Origin: Kitasatospora phosalacinea
GTDB lineage: Bacteria; Actinomycetota; Actinomycetes; Streptomycetales; Streptomycetaceae
DNA: 64,000 bases
Assembly: GCF_030268885.1 (NCBI RefSeq)
Contig: NZ_BSSA01000001.1
Span: 682,001 to 746,000 of the forward strand
Direction of reading: 5' to 3'
Shown here one piece after another: positions 17,078 to 25,314 of this stretch. How positions within the stretch are numbered: the stretch's first letter is position 1; each line of letters starts with the position of its first letter. Under the pieces are notes generated by a model, which worked only from the letters and a program-made list of their open reading frames with translations, made no database searches and was not told where the DNA came from. Both the position numbers and the translations under genes were made by a program.

Positions 17078-18859
17078 TCAGGCGTCCTTGAGGCCGGGGA
17101 AGTCCTCCTCCCGGAACTCGTGCCCGCCGCGCGGCGGCGCCTCGGGGGCGCCGGCGGGGTGCTCCGCGCTCCGGTACCGCTCCTGCTCGCGGCCGCGCAG
17201 CTCGATGCGGCGGATCTTGCCGGAGATGGTCTTGGGCAGCTCGGCGAACTCCAGGCGGCGGATGCGCTTGTACGGGGCCAGCCGCCGGCGGGCGAAGGCC
17301 AGGATGGACTCGGCGGTCGCGGCGTCGGGCCGGTGGCCGGGGACGAGGACGACGTACGCCTTGGGCACGGAGAGCCGCAGCGGGTCGGGGGAGGGGACGA
17401 CCGCGGCCTCGGCCACCGCGGGGTGCTCGATCAGGACGCTCTCCAGCTCGAACGGGGACAGCCGGTAGTCGCTGCTCTTGAACACGTCGTCGGCGCGGCC
17501 CACGAAGGTGTAGTAGCCGTCGGCGTCGCGCTGCGCGACGTCCCCGGTGTGGTAGCGGCCGCCGGCCGTGGATTCGGCGTGCCGCTCCGGGTCGTCCTGG
17601 TAGCCGGCCATCAGCCCGAGCGGCGCGGACTCCAGGGGCAGGCAGAGCTCGCCGTCGACGCCCTCGCCGGTGACCTCCTCGCCGGTGACGGGGTCGACCA
17701 GGACGACGTCGTAGCCGGGCAGCGGGCGGCCCATCGAGCCGGGCTTGACCGGCAGGCCGGGGGTGTTGCCGATCTGCGCGGTGGTCTCGGTCTGGCCGTA
17801 GCCGTCGCGCAGGGCGACGCCCCAGGCCCGTTCGATCTGCTCGACCACCTCGGGGTTGAGCGGCTCGCCCGCGCCGACGAGTTCGCGCAGCGAGGGCCGC
17901 CACTGGCCCAGGTCCTCCAGCAGCAGCATCCGCCACACGGTGGGCGGTGCGCAGAACGAGGTCACCCGGTGGCGGACCAGCGCGTCCAGCAGCGGCCGGG
18001 CGGAGAAGCGCGGCTGGTTGACGACCAGGATCTCCGCGCCGGCGTTCCACGGGGCGAAGAAGTTGCTCCAGGCGTGCTTGGCCCAGCCCGGGGAGGACAC
18101 GTTGAGGTGCACGTCGCCCGGCCGCAGGCCGATCCAGTACATCGTCGACAGGTGGCCGACCGGGTAGGAGCGGTGGGTGTGCTGCACCAGCTTGGGCCGG
18201 CTGGTGGTGCCGGAGGTGAAGTACAGCAGCAGCGGGTCCTCGGCCCGGGTCGGCCCGTCCGGGGTGAAGCCGCCGGTGAAGTCGGCCGCCTCCGCGTAGT
18301 CCGCCCAGCCGGGGACGGGCTCGCCGACCGCGATCCCGCTCCAGTCGCCCTCCTGCCCGGCGAAGTTGGCGGTGAGCGAGGATTCGGCGACCACGTGCCG
18401 CACCCGGCCCCGGGACAGCCGGTCGGCCAGGTCGTCCGCCGTCAGCAGGGTGCTCGCCGGGATGACCACCGCGCCCAGCTTGATCGCCGCGAGCATCACC
18501 TCCCACAGCGCCACCTGGTTGCCCAGCAGCAGCAGGACCCGGTCCCCGCGGGCGACGCCCCGCTCGCGCAGCCAGCCCGCCGTGCGGTCCGAGCGCTCCC
18601 GCAGCTCGTCGAAGGACAGCGCGGTCTCCCGCAGCAGCGTGCCGTCCGCGTCCAGGTCGACCACCCGCAGGGCGGTCGCCGGGTTGCCCGCGGCCTCGAC
18701 GTCGAACCAGTCCAGCGCCCAGTTGAAGTGCTCGCCCGCGGGACGCGGGAAGGCGCGGGCGGCGTCGAGGTCGCCGCGCGCCTCCAGCAGGTGGTCCCGC
18801 GCAGCGCGGAAGCCGCGGTGCGCGGCGGAGTCCCGTCGATCGGCCGTGTCCGGTGCCAT
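17078..18859 (-). CDS. Acyl-CoA synthetase (AMP-binding, medium-chain ACSM-like)
   Basis: 593 residues. It activates a carboxylic acid with ATP and transfers it to CoA. Visible motifs are the phosphate loop FTSGTTSRPKLVQHTH, the adenine motif GYGQTETTAQ, the hinge region YHTGDVAQRDADGYY and GRADDVFKSSDYR, and the catalytic lysine in LPKTISGKIRR. The long N-terminus with HFNWALDWFDV is typical of ACSM-like enzymes acting on medium-chain or aromatic acids. The ATG at 18859 has a modest AGGGATGG upstream; a frame opening at 18946 lacks support. It stands alone, convergent with the peptide gene. Confidence 0.93.
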   Translation of the reverse strand: MAPDTADRRDSAAHRGFRAARDHLLEARGDLDAARAFPRPAGEHFNWALDWFDVEAAGNPATALRVVDLDADGTLLRETALSFDELRERSDRTAGWLRERGVARGDRVLLLLGNQVALWEVMLAAIKLGAVVIPASTLLTADDLADRLSRGRVRHVVAESSLTANFAGQEGDWSGIAVGEPVPGWADYAEAADFTGGFTPDGPTRAEDPLLLYFTSGTTSRPKLVQHTHRSYPVGHLSTMYWIGLRPGDVHLNVSSPGWAKHAWSNFFAPWNAGAEILVVNQPRFSARPLLDALVRHRVTSFCAPPTVWRMLLLEDLGQWRPSLRELVGAGEPLNPEVVEQIERAWGVALRDGYGQTETTAQIGNTPGLPVKPGSMGRPLPGYDVVLVDPVTGEEVTGEGVDGELCLPLESAPLGLMAGYQDDPERHAESTAGGRYHTGDVAQRDADGYYTFVGRADDVFKSSDYRLSPFELESVLIEHPAVAEAAVVPSPDPLRLSVPKAYVVLVPGHRPDAATAESILAFARRRLAPYKRIRRLEFAELPKTISGKIRRIELRGREQERYRSAEHPAGAPEAPPRGGHEFREEDFPGLKDA

Positions 18860-19168
18860 CTGTGTCCATCCCTGCGTCCGCACCCCGGCCGCCGCCTCGT
18901 TGCCCGGCCGCGGGTATACCGGCACGCTGCCAGCTCCTGTGATCATCGGTCAATGGCGACACCGCACGTCACCGCAGGGGCCCGGTTCTTCCGCCCCGGC
19001 CTCCCGCCCCGGTCTTCCGCCCCGGGCCGTCGAGCCCGCGGAGCCCGGCACCGGCCGGCGCCCGCCCGCACCCGCGCCCGGCCCCGGCGCCCGGCCCCGG
19101 CGCCCGGCCCCGGCGCCCGGAAAAGCGTTTCCGGCCGCCCCCGGCGCGCAGTTAGGATCACCGCACCT
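18860..19168. other. Intergenic region with a GC-rich 13-bp tandem repeat
   Basis: No gene is supported here. The region holds the promoter side of the acyl-CoA synthetase gene and a run of proline-codon-like GC repeats. At 19079-19117 the 13-mer CGGCCCCGGCGCC is repeated three times without change. A short A/T-containing patch (AAAAGCGTTT at 19121-19130, and GTTAGGATCA at 19151-19160) follows and could hold the promoter for the first tRNA-like gene: TAGGAT resembles a minus-10. Confidence 0.6.
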
Positions 19169-19242
19169 CCCGGGCGTGGCGCAGAGGCAGACGCGCCGCC
19201 ATGGCATGGCGGAGCACGCCGGTTCGAATCCGGCCCCCGGGA
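19169..19242 (+). tRNA. tRNA-like gene 1, anticodon GGC
   Basis: Cloverleaf by eye: D-arm 19179-19194 (GCGC, loop AGAGGCAG, ACGC), anticodon arm 19196-19212 with loop ATGGCAT, variable loop AGCAC, T-arm 19218-19234 with loop TTCGAAT. U8, A14, G15, G18-G19, U33, C48 and the T-loop residues are conserved, so a tRNA L-shape is credible. The acceptor pairs as an 8-bp stem with one C-C mismatch at position 7 if the T-stem is shortened to 4 bp. The flanks extend pairing outward (CCTCCCGGG with CCCGGGAGG, 19166-19174 and 19236-19244). No CCA is encoded. Anticodon GGC would be alanine, but the alanine G3-U70 pair is absent. Confidence 0.65.
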
Positions 19243-19253
19243 GGCCCGATGAC

Positions 19254-19327
19254 GGGCCCCGTAGCGCAGAGGCAGACGCGCCGCACTGCTCGTGCGGAGC
19301 ACGCCGGTTCGAATCCGGCCGGGCCCG
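19254..19327 (+). tRNA. tRNA-like gene 2, anticodon GCU
   Basis: It follows gene 1 by 11 bases and is nearly identical outside the anticodon and acceptor stems. D-arm 19264-19279, anticodon arm 19281-19297 with loop CTGCTCG (anticodon at 19288-19290), variable loop of only 5 bases AGCAC, T-arm 19303-19319. The acceptor again gives 8 bp with a C-C mismatch at position 7. GCU is a serine anticodon, but the long variable arm that seryl-tRNA synthetase needs is missing, and position 37 is C, where almost all tRNAs have a purine. It is therefore unlikely to be an ordinary tRNA-Ser. It ends 31 bases before the SDR-like gene. Confidence 0.65.
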
Positions 19328-19357
19328 CTCCCGCACCGCCGCCCCGGAGGACCCCCG

Positions 19358-20773
19358 ATGAGCACGCCCCCGTCGAGCCCGCCGCCGAGCCCGCCGGAGA
19401 CGCCGGAGGTGCCGGACGAGTCCGAACTCGCCGCCTTCGAGCGGACGTTGGGCCGCCTGTGGCTGCTGCCCGCCGACCACCCGGTACGGCGGCGCGCCGA
19501 GCGCGGCGCCGAGTCCTTCGTCCGCGACCGCCGGCACGACCGCCGCCGAAGCCGCCGCACCGAGTCCGCCCGGGCCGACGCCGCCCTGGTCGGCGCCACC
19601 GCCACCGGCGGCACCGGCCGCCGCGAGGACGCCCCGCTGCCCGCCGCCGCCGGATCCGCCCCGATCGGCGAACTCAGCCGCCCGCAGCGCTGCTACGTCT
19701 GCAAGCAGCCCTACCGGCGGCTCGACGCCTTCTACCACCGGCTGTGCCCCGACTGCGCACGGGACAACACCGCCCGCCGCGCGCTCAGCACCGACCTGGC
19801 CGGACGCCGGGTGCTGCTCACCGGCGGACGCGTCAAGATCGGCTTCCAGCTGGCCCTGATGATGCTCCGCGACGGCGCCGAGCTGATCGTCACCAGCCGC
19901 TTCCCGCACGACACCCTGCGCCGCTTCCGCGCCGCCGAGGGCAGCGCGGGCTGGCTGCACCGGCTGCGGATCGTCGGCATCGACCTGCGCGACCCGCGCC
20001 AGGTCCTCGGCCTGTGCGAGCAACTGCGCACCGACGGAAGGCCGTTGGACATCCTGGTGAACAACGCCGCGCAGACCCTGCGCCGCCCGCCCGAGTCGTA
20101 CGCCCGGCTGGCCGCCGGGGAGCACGGCAGCATCCCGGCCCAGGTCGGGCACGCGCCCGGGTTCCGCCCGATGCCCGCGCTCACCGCCGCCTGGCCCGCC
20201 GCCGAACTCGCCACCGAGGCGGGCGCGTCGACACCGGCCGGGGTCGACACCGCGGTGGTGGACGAGGCCGGGCTGCTGCCCGACACCGCACCCCGCAACT
20301 CCTGGTCGGCGACGCTCGGCGGCCTCGACCCGGCCGAGGTGCTGGAGACCCAGCTGGTCAACGCGCTCGCCCCCGCGCTGCTCTGCGACCGGCTGCTGCC
20401 GCTGCTGGAGGCCTCCCCGCACCCGCGCCGCTACATCGTCAACGTCACCGCGGTGGAGGGCCGCTTCGCCGTCCGCAACAAGACGCCCCGCCACCCGCAC
20501 ACCAACATGGCCAAGGCCGCGCTCAACATGCTCACCCGCACCAGCGCCGCCGAACTCGCCACCCGCGGCGTCTACATGTGCGCCGTCGACACCGGCTGGA
20601 TCACCGACGAGAACCCGGCACCGAAGAAGTCCCGGCTGGCCGAGCACGGCTTCCGCACCCCGCTGGACGTCGTGGACGGCGCCGCCCGGGTCTACGATCC
20701 GGTGGTCCGCGGCGAGGCCGGGGAGCCCTTCGTGGGCGTCTTCCTGAAGGACTATCAAGTGGCGGAGTGGTGA
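19358..20773 (+). CDS. SDR-fold protein with N-terminal zinc ribbon
   Basis: 471 residues. A proline-rich, then Arg-rich N-terminus (about 1-100) leads to a zinc ribbon with cysteines at 112, 115, 130 and 133 (CYVCKQPYR and LCPDC). A Rossmann domain follows, with TGGRVKIG at 155-162 and the NNAA motif near 235-238. In the catalytic region Lys386 (NMAKAAL) is kept, but the residue four before it, normally the SDR tyrosine, is Thr382. The ATG follows GGAGG at 19346-19350. It sits between tRNA-like genes 2 and 3, 25 bases before the latter. An RNA-binding or RNA-modifying role is possible but not shown. Confidence 0.85.
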   Translation: MSTPPSSPPPSPPETPEVPDESELAAFERTLGRLWLLPADHPVRRRAERGAESFVRDRRHDRRRSRRTESARADAALVGATATGGTGRREDAPLPAAAGSAPIGELSRPQRCYVCKQPYRRLDAFYHRLCPDCARDNTARRALSTDLAGRRVLLTGGRVKIGFQLALMMLRDGAELIVTSRFPHDTLRRFRAAEGSAGWLHRLRIVGIDLRDPRQVLGLCEQLRTDGRPLDILVNNAAQTLRRPPESYARLAAGEHGSIPAQVGHAPGFRPMPALTAAWPAAELATEAGASTPAGVDTAVVDEAGLLPDTAPRNSWSATLGGLDPAEVLETQLVNALAPALLCDRLLPLLEASPHPRRYIVNVTAVEGRFAVRNKTPRHPHTNMAKAALNMLTRTSAAELATRGVYMCAVDTGWITDENPAPKKSRLAEHGFRTPLDVVDGAARVYDPVVRGEAGEPFVGVFLKDYQVAEW

Positions 20774-20798
20774 TCGCAGGCTCTAGCATCGCCGCGAC

Positions 20799-20871
20799 GG
20801 GGCCGTAGCGCAGAGGCAGGCGCACCGGTCTCCAGAATCGGAGGACGCCGGTTCGAATCCGGCCGGTCCCG
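20799..20871 (+). tRNA. tRNA-like gene 3, anticodon CCA
   Basis: A regular cloverleaf: acceptor GGGGCCG / CGGTCCC (7 bp with one G-U), U8-A9, D-arm 20808-20823 (GCGC both sides, loop AGAGGCAG), anticodon arm 20825-20841 with loop CTCCAGA, variable loop AGGAC, T-arm 20847-20863. CCA corresponds to tryptophan. It shares the D-loop and T-arm with the other three genes here and does not resemble the usual actinomycete tRNA-Trp. No CCA end is encoded. Confidence 0.7.
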
Positions 20872-20883
20872 TCGCCCCGGGGT

Positions 20884-20956
20884 GGGGCCGTAGCACAGCG
20901 GCAGATGCGTCGGCCTGCCTAGCCGGAGGACGCCGGTTCGAATCCGGTCGGTCCCG
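20884..20956 (+). tRNA. tRNA-like gene 4, anticodon GCC
   Basis: Begins 12 bases after gene 3 and has the same acceptor stem (GGGGCCG / CGGTCCC). D-arm 20893-20908 with loop AGCGGCAG and one C-A mismatch, anticodon arm 20910-20926 with loop CTGCCTA, variable loop AGGAC, T-arm 20932-20948 ending in a G-U pair. The anticodon GCC would be glycine. Position 37 is U, which is very rare. No encoded CCA. Confidence 0.7.
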
Positions 20957-21060
20957 CCCCCGGGGGGAAGCCTGACGGAACCCGCCGAAGCCCGCCGAAG
21001 CCCGACGGAGTCCGCCGGGGAACCGCGAAGGGCTTCGACGGTCCGCGACGAGCCGCAAGG
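20957..21060. repeat. Short imperfect repeats between tRNA-like gene 4 and the LRR gene
   Basis: The 111-base gap contains several variants of GAAGCC(C)GACGGA and CCCGCCGAAG in tandem (about 20968-21022). They may be remnants of duplicated spacer or a leader structure for the LRR gene. No hairpin of convincing strength was found. Confidence 0.4.
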
Positions 21061-21067
21061 AGCGGGA

Positions 21068-22258
21068 ATGGTCCAGGAGTTCGCCGGGGTCCCGTCGGTG
21101 GTGCCCCGCCCGGCCGCCGAACTCGCCCCGCTGCTGGCCTGGTTGCGCACCGGCACCGGCACCGACCGGCGGATCGACTTCCCGGCCGGCACCGCCCTCC
21201 CCGACGGCCGGCTCGACCTGTGCAAGCAGCAACTCGGCCCGCAGGGAGCCCGGTTGGTCGCCGACGCACTTGCCGACGCACTCGCCGGAGCGGCACCGGA
21301 CAGCGACGGCGAGGCCCCCGTCCGGCACCTGCTGCTCGGCACCGACGGCCTCGGCGACGACGGTGCGGACGCGTTCGCCGCCCGCGCTGCCGAAACCCCG
21401 GTCCGCACCCTCTACCTGGGCTGCAACGGCATCACCGCCGCCGGTGCCTGCCGGATCGCCGACCGGCTGCGCGCCTCGCCGCAGACCGTCCGGGCGCTCT
21501 GGCTCAAGCGCAACCCGCTCGGCGTCCGGGCCGGTCGGGCCGCCGCCGAACTCGTCGCCGCCGCCGAGCGGTTGCGCACCCTCGACCTGGTGCAGACCGG
21601 CCTCGACCCGGCCGGTCTGACCGCACTCGTCGACGCCCTGCTGGCCGGCGGCCGCCACTTCGAGCGCCTCTACCTCGGCGGCAACCCGCTCGGCCCCGCC
21701 GGGGCCGAACCGCTCGCCCGCCTGATCGCCGCCGGAGCCACCGACGAGCTGTACGCCTCCGCCGCCGCCCTCGGCGACCCCGGCGGGCGTGCTCTCGCCG
21801 CCGCGCTGCGCACCGCCCCGTACGGTCGGCTGCGCCGCCTCTCGCTGGCCAGCTCCGGCCTCGGGCCGGAGACCGCGGCCGAGTTGACGGCCGCGGCGGC
21901 CGCGGCCGGGGTGGAACTGCTCGACCTCGGACGCGTCCCGGCCGCCCACGTGCTGGGCGCCGCCGACAACCGGATCGACCTGGCCGCCGCCGACCGGATC
22001 GGCGCCGCCCTGGCCGCCGCCCCGCACCGCCTCGACCACCTGGTGCTCACCCACACCGGCGTCCGCAGCCGCGAGGCGCACCGCCTGCTCGACCACGCCG
22101 GGTCCGCCGCCACCCCCACCCGCTACCTGCTCGGCAAGGGCGTCGCCGCCACCGTCCGCCACCGCCTGAGCGCGCTCAGCGCCGCCGTCCCGCCGCCCGC
22201 CACCGCCCCGGACGTGGCGGCGGTGCAGAGCGTCCACCGCACCGCCGCGCAGCGGTAG
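21068..22258 (+). CDS. Leucine-rich-repeat (RNase-inhibitor-like) protein
   Basis: 396 residues. From about residue 40 on it consists of repeats of roughly 28-30 residues with an LxLxxNxLG core, for example RTLYLGCNGITAAGA, RALWLKRNPLGVRAG and ERLYLGGNPLGPAG. This is the RI-like type of LRR fold, a curved binding scaffold. There is no signal peptide or catalytic motif. The ATG follows AAGGAG. It is downstream of tRNA-like genes 3 and 4, on the same strand as the whole tRNA-like unit, and probably belongs with them. A role in binding protein or RNA is an inference from the fold. Confidence 0.85.
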   Translation: MVQEFAGVPSVVPRPAAELAPLLAWLRTGTGTDRRIDFPAGTALPDGRLDLCKQQLGPQGARLVADALADALAGAAPDSDGEAPVRHLLLGTDGLGDDGADAFAARAAETPVRTLYLGCNGITAAGACRIADRLRASPQTVRALWLKRNPLGVRAGRAAAELVAAAERLRTLDLVQTGLDPAGLTALVDALLAGGRHFERLYLGGNPLGPAGAEPLARLIAAGATDELYASAAALGDPGGRALAAALRTAPYGRLRRLSLASSGLGPETAAELTAAAAAAGVELLDLGRVPAAHVLGAADNRIDLAAADRIGAALAAAPHRLDHLVLTHTGVRSREAHRLLDHAGSAATPTRYLLGKGVAATVRHRLSALSAAVPPPATAPDVAAVQSVHRTAAQR

Positions 22259-22267
22259 TCCGGCGGT

Positions 22268-23029
22268 TCAGCGGGCGGCCATCCGCAGCGCGCCGTCCAT
22301 CCGGATGGTCTCGCCGTTCAGGTAGTCGTGCTCGGCGACCATCGCGACCAGCCGGGCGTACTCCTCGGGGCGGGCCAGGCGCTGCGGGAAGGTGACGGTC
22401 GCGGCCAGGCCGGAGCGGACCTCCTCGGAGAAGCCCGCCATCATCGGGGTGTCGACGATGCCGGGGGCGATGGTGACCACCCGGACGCCGTACTGGGCCA
22501 GGTCGCGGGCCGCGGTGATGGTCATGCCCGCCACGCCCGCCTTGGACGCGGCGTACGCGATCTGCCCGACCTGGCCCTCGAAGGCCGCGATGGAGGCGGT
22601 GTTGACCACCAGCCCGCGCTGCCCGGCGGCGTCCGGCTCCTGCCCGGACATCGCCTCCGCGGCCAGCCGCAGCACGTTGAAGGTGCCGACCAGGTTGACG
22701 TTCAGCACGCTGCGGAACAGGTCCAGGTCGTGCGCGCCGCGCCGCCCCACCACCCGCGCGGACGGGGCGATGCCCGCGCAGCTGACCGCCAGCCGCAGCG
22801 GGCGGCCGTCGGCGGCGATCCGCTCCAGCGCGGCGCGGACCGGCTGCTCCTCGGTGACGTCCGCCCCGAGCAGGGTGACGCCGTCGGGCTGCGCGGGCGC
22901 GGACTCCACGGCCTTGGGCAGGTCGAGGCCGTACACGGCGGCGCCGAGCGAGGCCAGGTGGGCGGCGGTGGCCGCGCCCAGGCCGGAGGCGGCGCCGGTG
23001 ACCAGGGCGGCGGTGCCGGAGAGCTGCAT
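22268..23029 (-). CDS. SDR family 3-hydroxyacyl-CoA dehydrogenase-like protein
   Basis: 253 residues, classical SDR. The cofactor motif is TGAASGLGAATAAHL (about 11-25), the NAG-equivalent is SCAGIAP, and the catalytic triad is seen as NTASIAAF (Ser) and YAASKAGVAG (Tyr, Lys). The sequence resembles the type II 3-hydroxyacyl-CoA dehydrogenases (HSD17B10-like) that oxidise 3-hydroxyacyl-CoA with NAD. It lies 32 bases after an acyl-CoA dehydrogenase gene on the same strand, which supports a beta-oxidation or branched-chain degradation step. Confidence 0.9.
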   Translation of the reverse strand: MQLSGTAALVTGAASGLGAATAAHLASLGAAVYGLDLPKAVESAPAQPDGVTLLGADVTEEQPVRAALERIAADGRPLRLAVSCAGIAPSARVVGRRGAHDLDLFRSVLNVNLVGTFNVLRLAAEAMSGQEPDAAGQRGLVVNTASIAAFEGQVGQIAYAASKAGVAGMTITAARDLAQYGVRVVTIAPGIVDTPMMAGFSEEVRSGLAATVTFPQRLARPEEYARLVAMVAEHDYLNGETIRMDGALRMAAR

Positions 23030-23061
23030 GGTGGAACGTCCTTCCGGAACAGGAGGTCGGG

Positions 23062-24204
<1,143 letters not shown>

Positions 24205-24230
24205 GGTGCGGCTCCAAGCGGTACGCAAAG

Positions 24231-24246
24231 CGGTACGTCAGTACCG
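24231..24246. promoter_or_regulatory. Palindromic operator candidate CGGTAC-N4-GTACCG
   Basis: Perfect 6-bp half-sites around GTCA, between the divergent acyl-CoA dehydrogenase and TetR genes. A further half-site-like AGCGGTACG occurs at 24218-24226. This is the size and position expected of a TetR operator that controls both genes. Confidence 0.55.
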
Positions 24247-24365
24247 GTCAGCGTAGCGCAGAGGAGGCGGCCGGGCAGCCCCCGGGGACGGGCGGTGGGG
24301 GAGCGGGGCGTCCGCGACGCGGAGCGGGAGGCGGGCCGGGCGGGGCCGACTGTCATACTGGCGGG

Positions 24366-24962
24366 GTGATCGACCACGCAGCCGCTCTCCAACCCACCGG
24401 ACGGGGCGCCGCCCGCCGCAGCGCACTCTTCGAGGAGCTGGTGGCGCTGTTCGTGGCCGAAGGGTTCGCCCGGTTCACCCTGGACGACCTGGCCGCCCGG
24501 TTGCACTGCTCCAAGCGGACGCTGTACGGGCTGGCCGGCTCCAAGGAGCAGCTGGTGCGCGCGGCCGTGGTGCACTTCTTCCGCGAGGCCACCGCCCGGG
24601 TCGGCGCCGCCCTCGCCGCCGAGACCGACCCGGCCGCCCGGCTGGCCGCCTACCTGCGCGCCGTCTCCGCCGAACTCGCCCCCGGCTCGGCCCGGTTCTT
24701 CGACGACCTGGCCGCCTTCGAACCCGCCGCCGAGGTCTACGGCCGCAACACCCGGGCCGCCGCCCGCCAGGTCCAGCAGCTGATCGAGGACGGCGTCGCG
24801 GCGGGCGCCTTCCGCGAGACCCACGTGGCCTTCGCGGCCGACGTGATCAGCTCCGTCATGGTGCGCATCCAGCAGCGCCAGGTCGCCGAGGCCACCGGCC
24901 TGGCCGACGCCGAGGCGTACGGGCACCTGGCGGAGCTGCTCCTGCACGGTCTGCTGCGCTGA
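24366..24962 (+). CDS. TetR/AcrR family regulator
   Basis: 198 residues. The N-terminal helix-turn-helix (TLDDLAARLHCSKRTLYGL, about residues 38-57) is followed by a helical ligand domain with a TetR C-terminal region (QLIEDGVAAGAFRE). The GTG start has no strong ribosome-binding site, so the transcript may be leaderless. It is divergent from the acyl-CoA dehydrogenase/SDR operon and probably represses it in response to an acyl-CoA or related ligand, as FadR- or KstR-type TetR proteins do. Confidence 0.9.
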   Translation: MIDHAAALQPTGRGAARRSALFEELVALFVAEGFARFTLDDLAARLHCSKRTLYGLAGSKEQLVRAAVVHFFREATARVGAALAAETDPAARLAAYLRAVSAELAPGSARFFDDLAAFEPAAEVYGRNTRAAARQVQQLIEDGVAAGAFRETHVAFAADVISSVMVRIQQRQVAEATGLADAEAYGHLAELLLHGLLR

Positions 24963-24975
24963 GCCGCAGCGGCGG

Positions 24976-25128
24976 TCAGCCCTCCTGCGCGGGGGCCGGG
25001 TCGGCCGCCGGCTCCGCGACGGGCGCGCACTGCGGGCAGCGGCCGTTCTCGCGGACCTTGCCGCACTCCTCGCACACCAGGTTCAGGAAGCAGGCGGGCT
25101 CGCCGCCCTCGGGCTCGGTGGGTTCCAT
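24976..25128 (-). CDS. Small zinc-ribbon protein, 50 aa
   Basis: Acidic protein with one zinc-ribbon pair of CxxC motifs, CEECGKV then CPQC (residues about 19-35), preceded by another Cys (ACFLNLVC). The ATG is followed by MEPTEP and the C-terminus is Ala/Pro-rich. The gene is convergent with the TetR gene, 13 bases apart. Function unknown. Similar tiny zinc-ribbon proteins are common and conserved in Streptomyces. Confidence rests on the cysteine pattern and codon bias. Confidence 0.65.
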   Translation of the reverse strand: MEPTEPEGGEPACFLNLVCEECGKVRENGRCPQCAPVAEPAADPAPAQEG

Positions 25129-25314
25129 GCCGTCCAGTGTGCCGCGCGGCTCCGGGGACCGTCCAAGAGCCGTCCGGGAATCGTCCTTTCGGATAGTCCG
25201 ACCTATGTCCGCCGCGCGGGTTCTCGTCCCCGGGCCGCGGTGCGTCGGCGCGTCCTCACCCGCGAGGGCGGTCGATCCTGCCGGGAGTTGACGACGACGG
25301 GAGGTGGCTGGACG

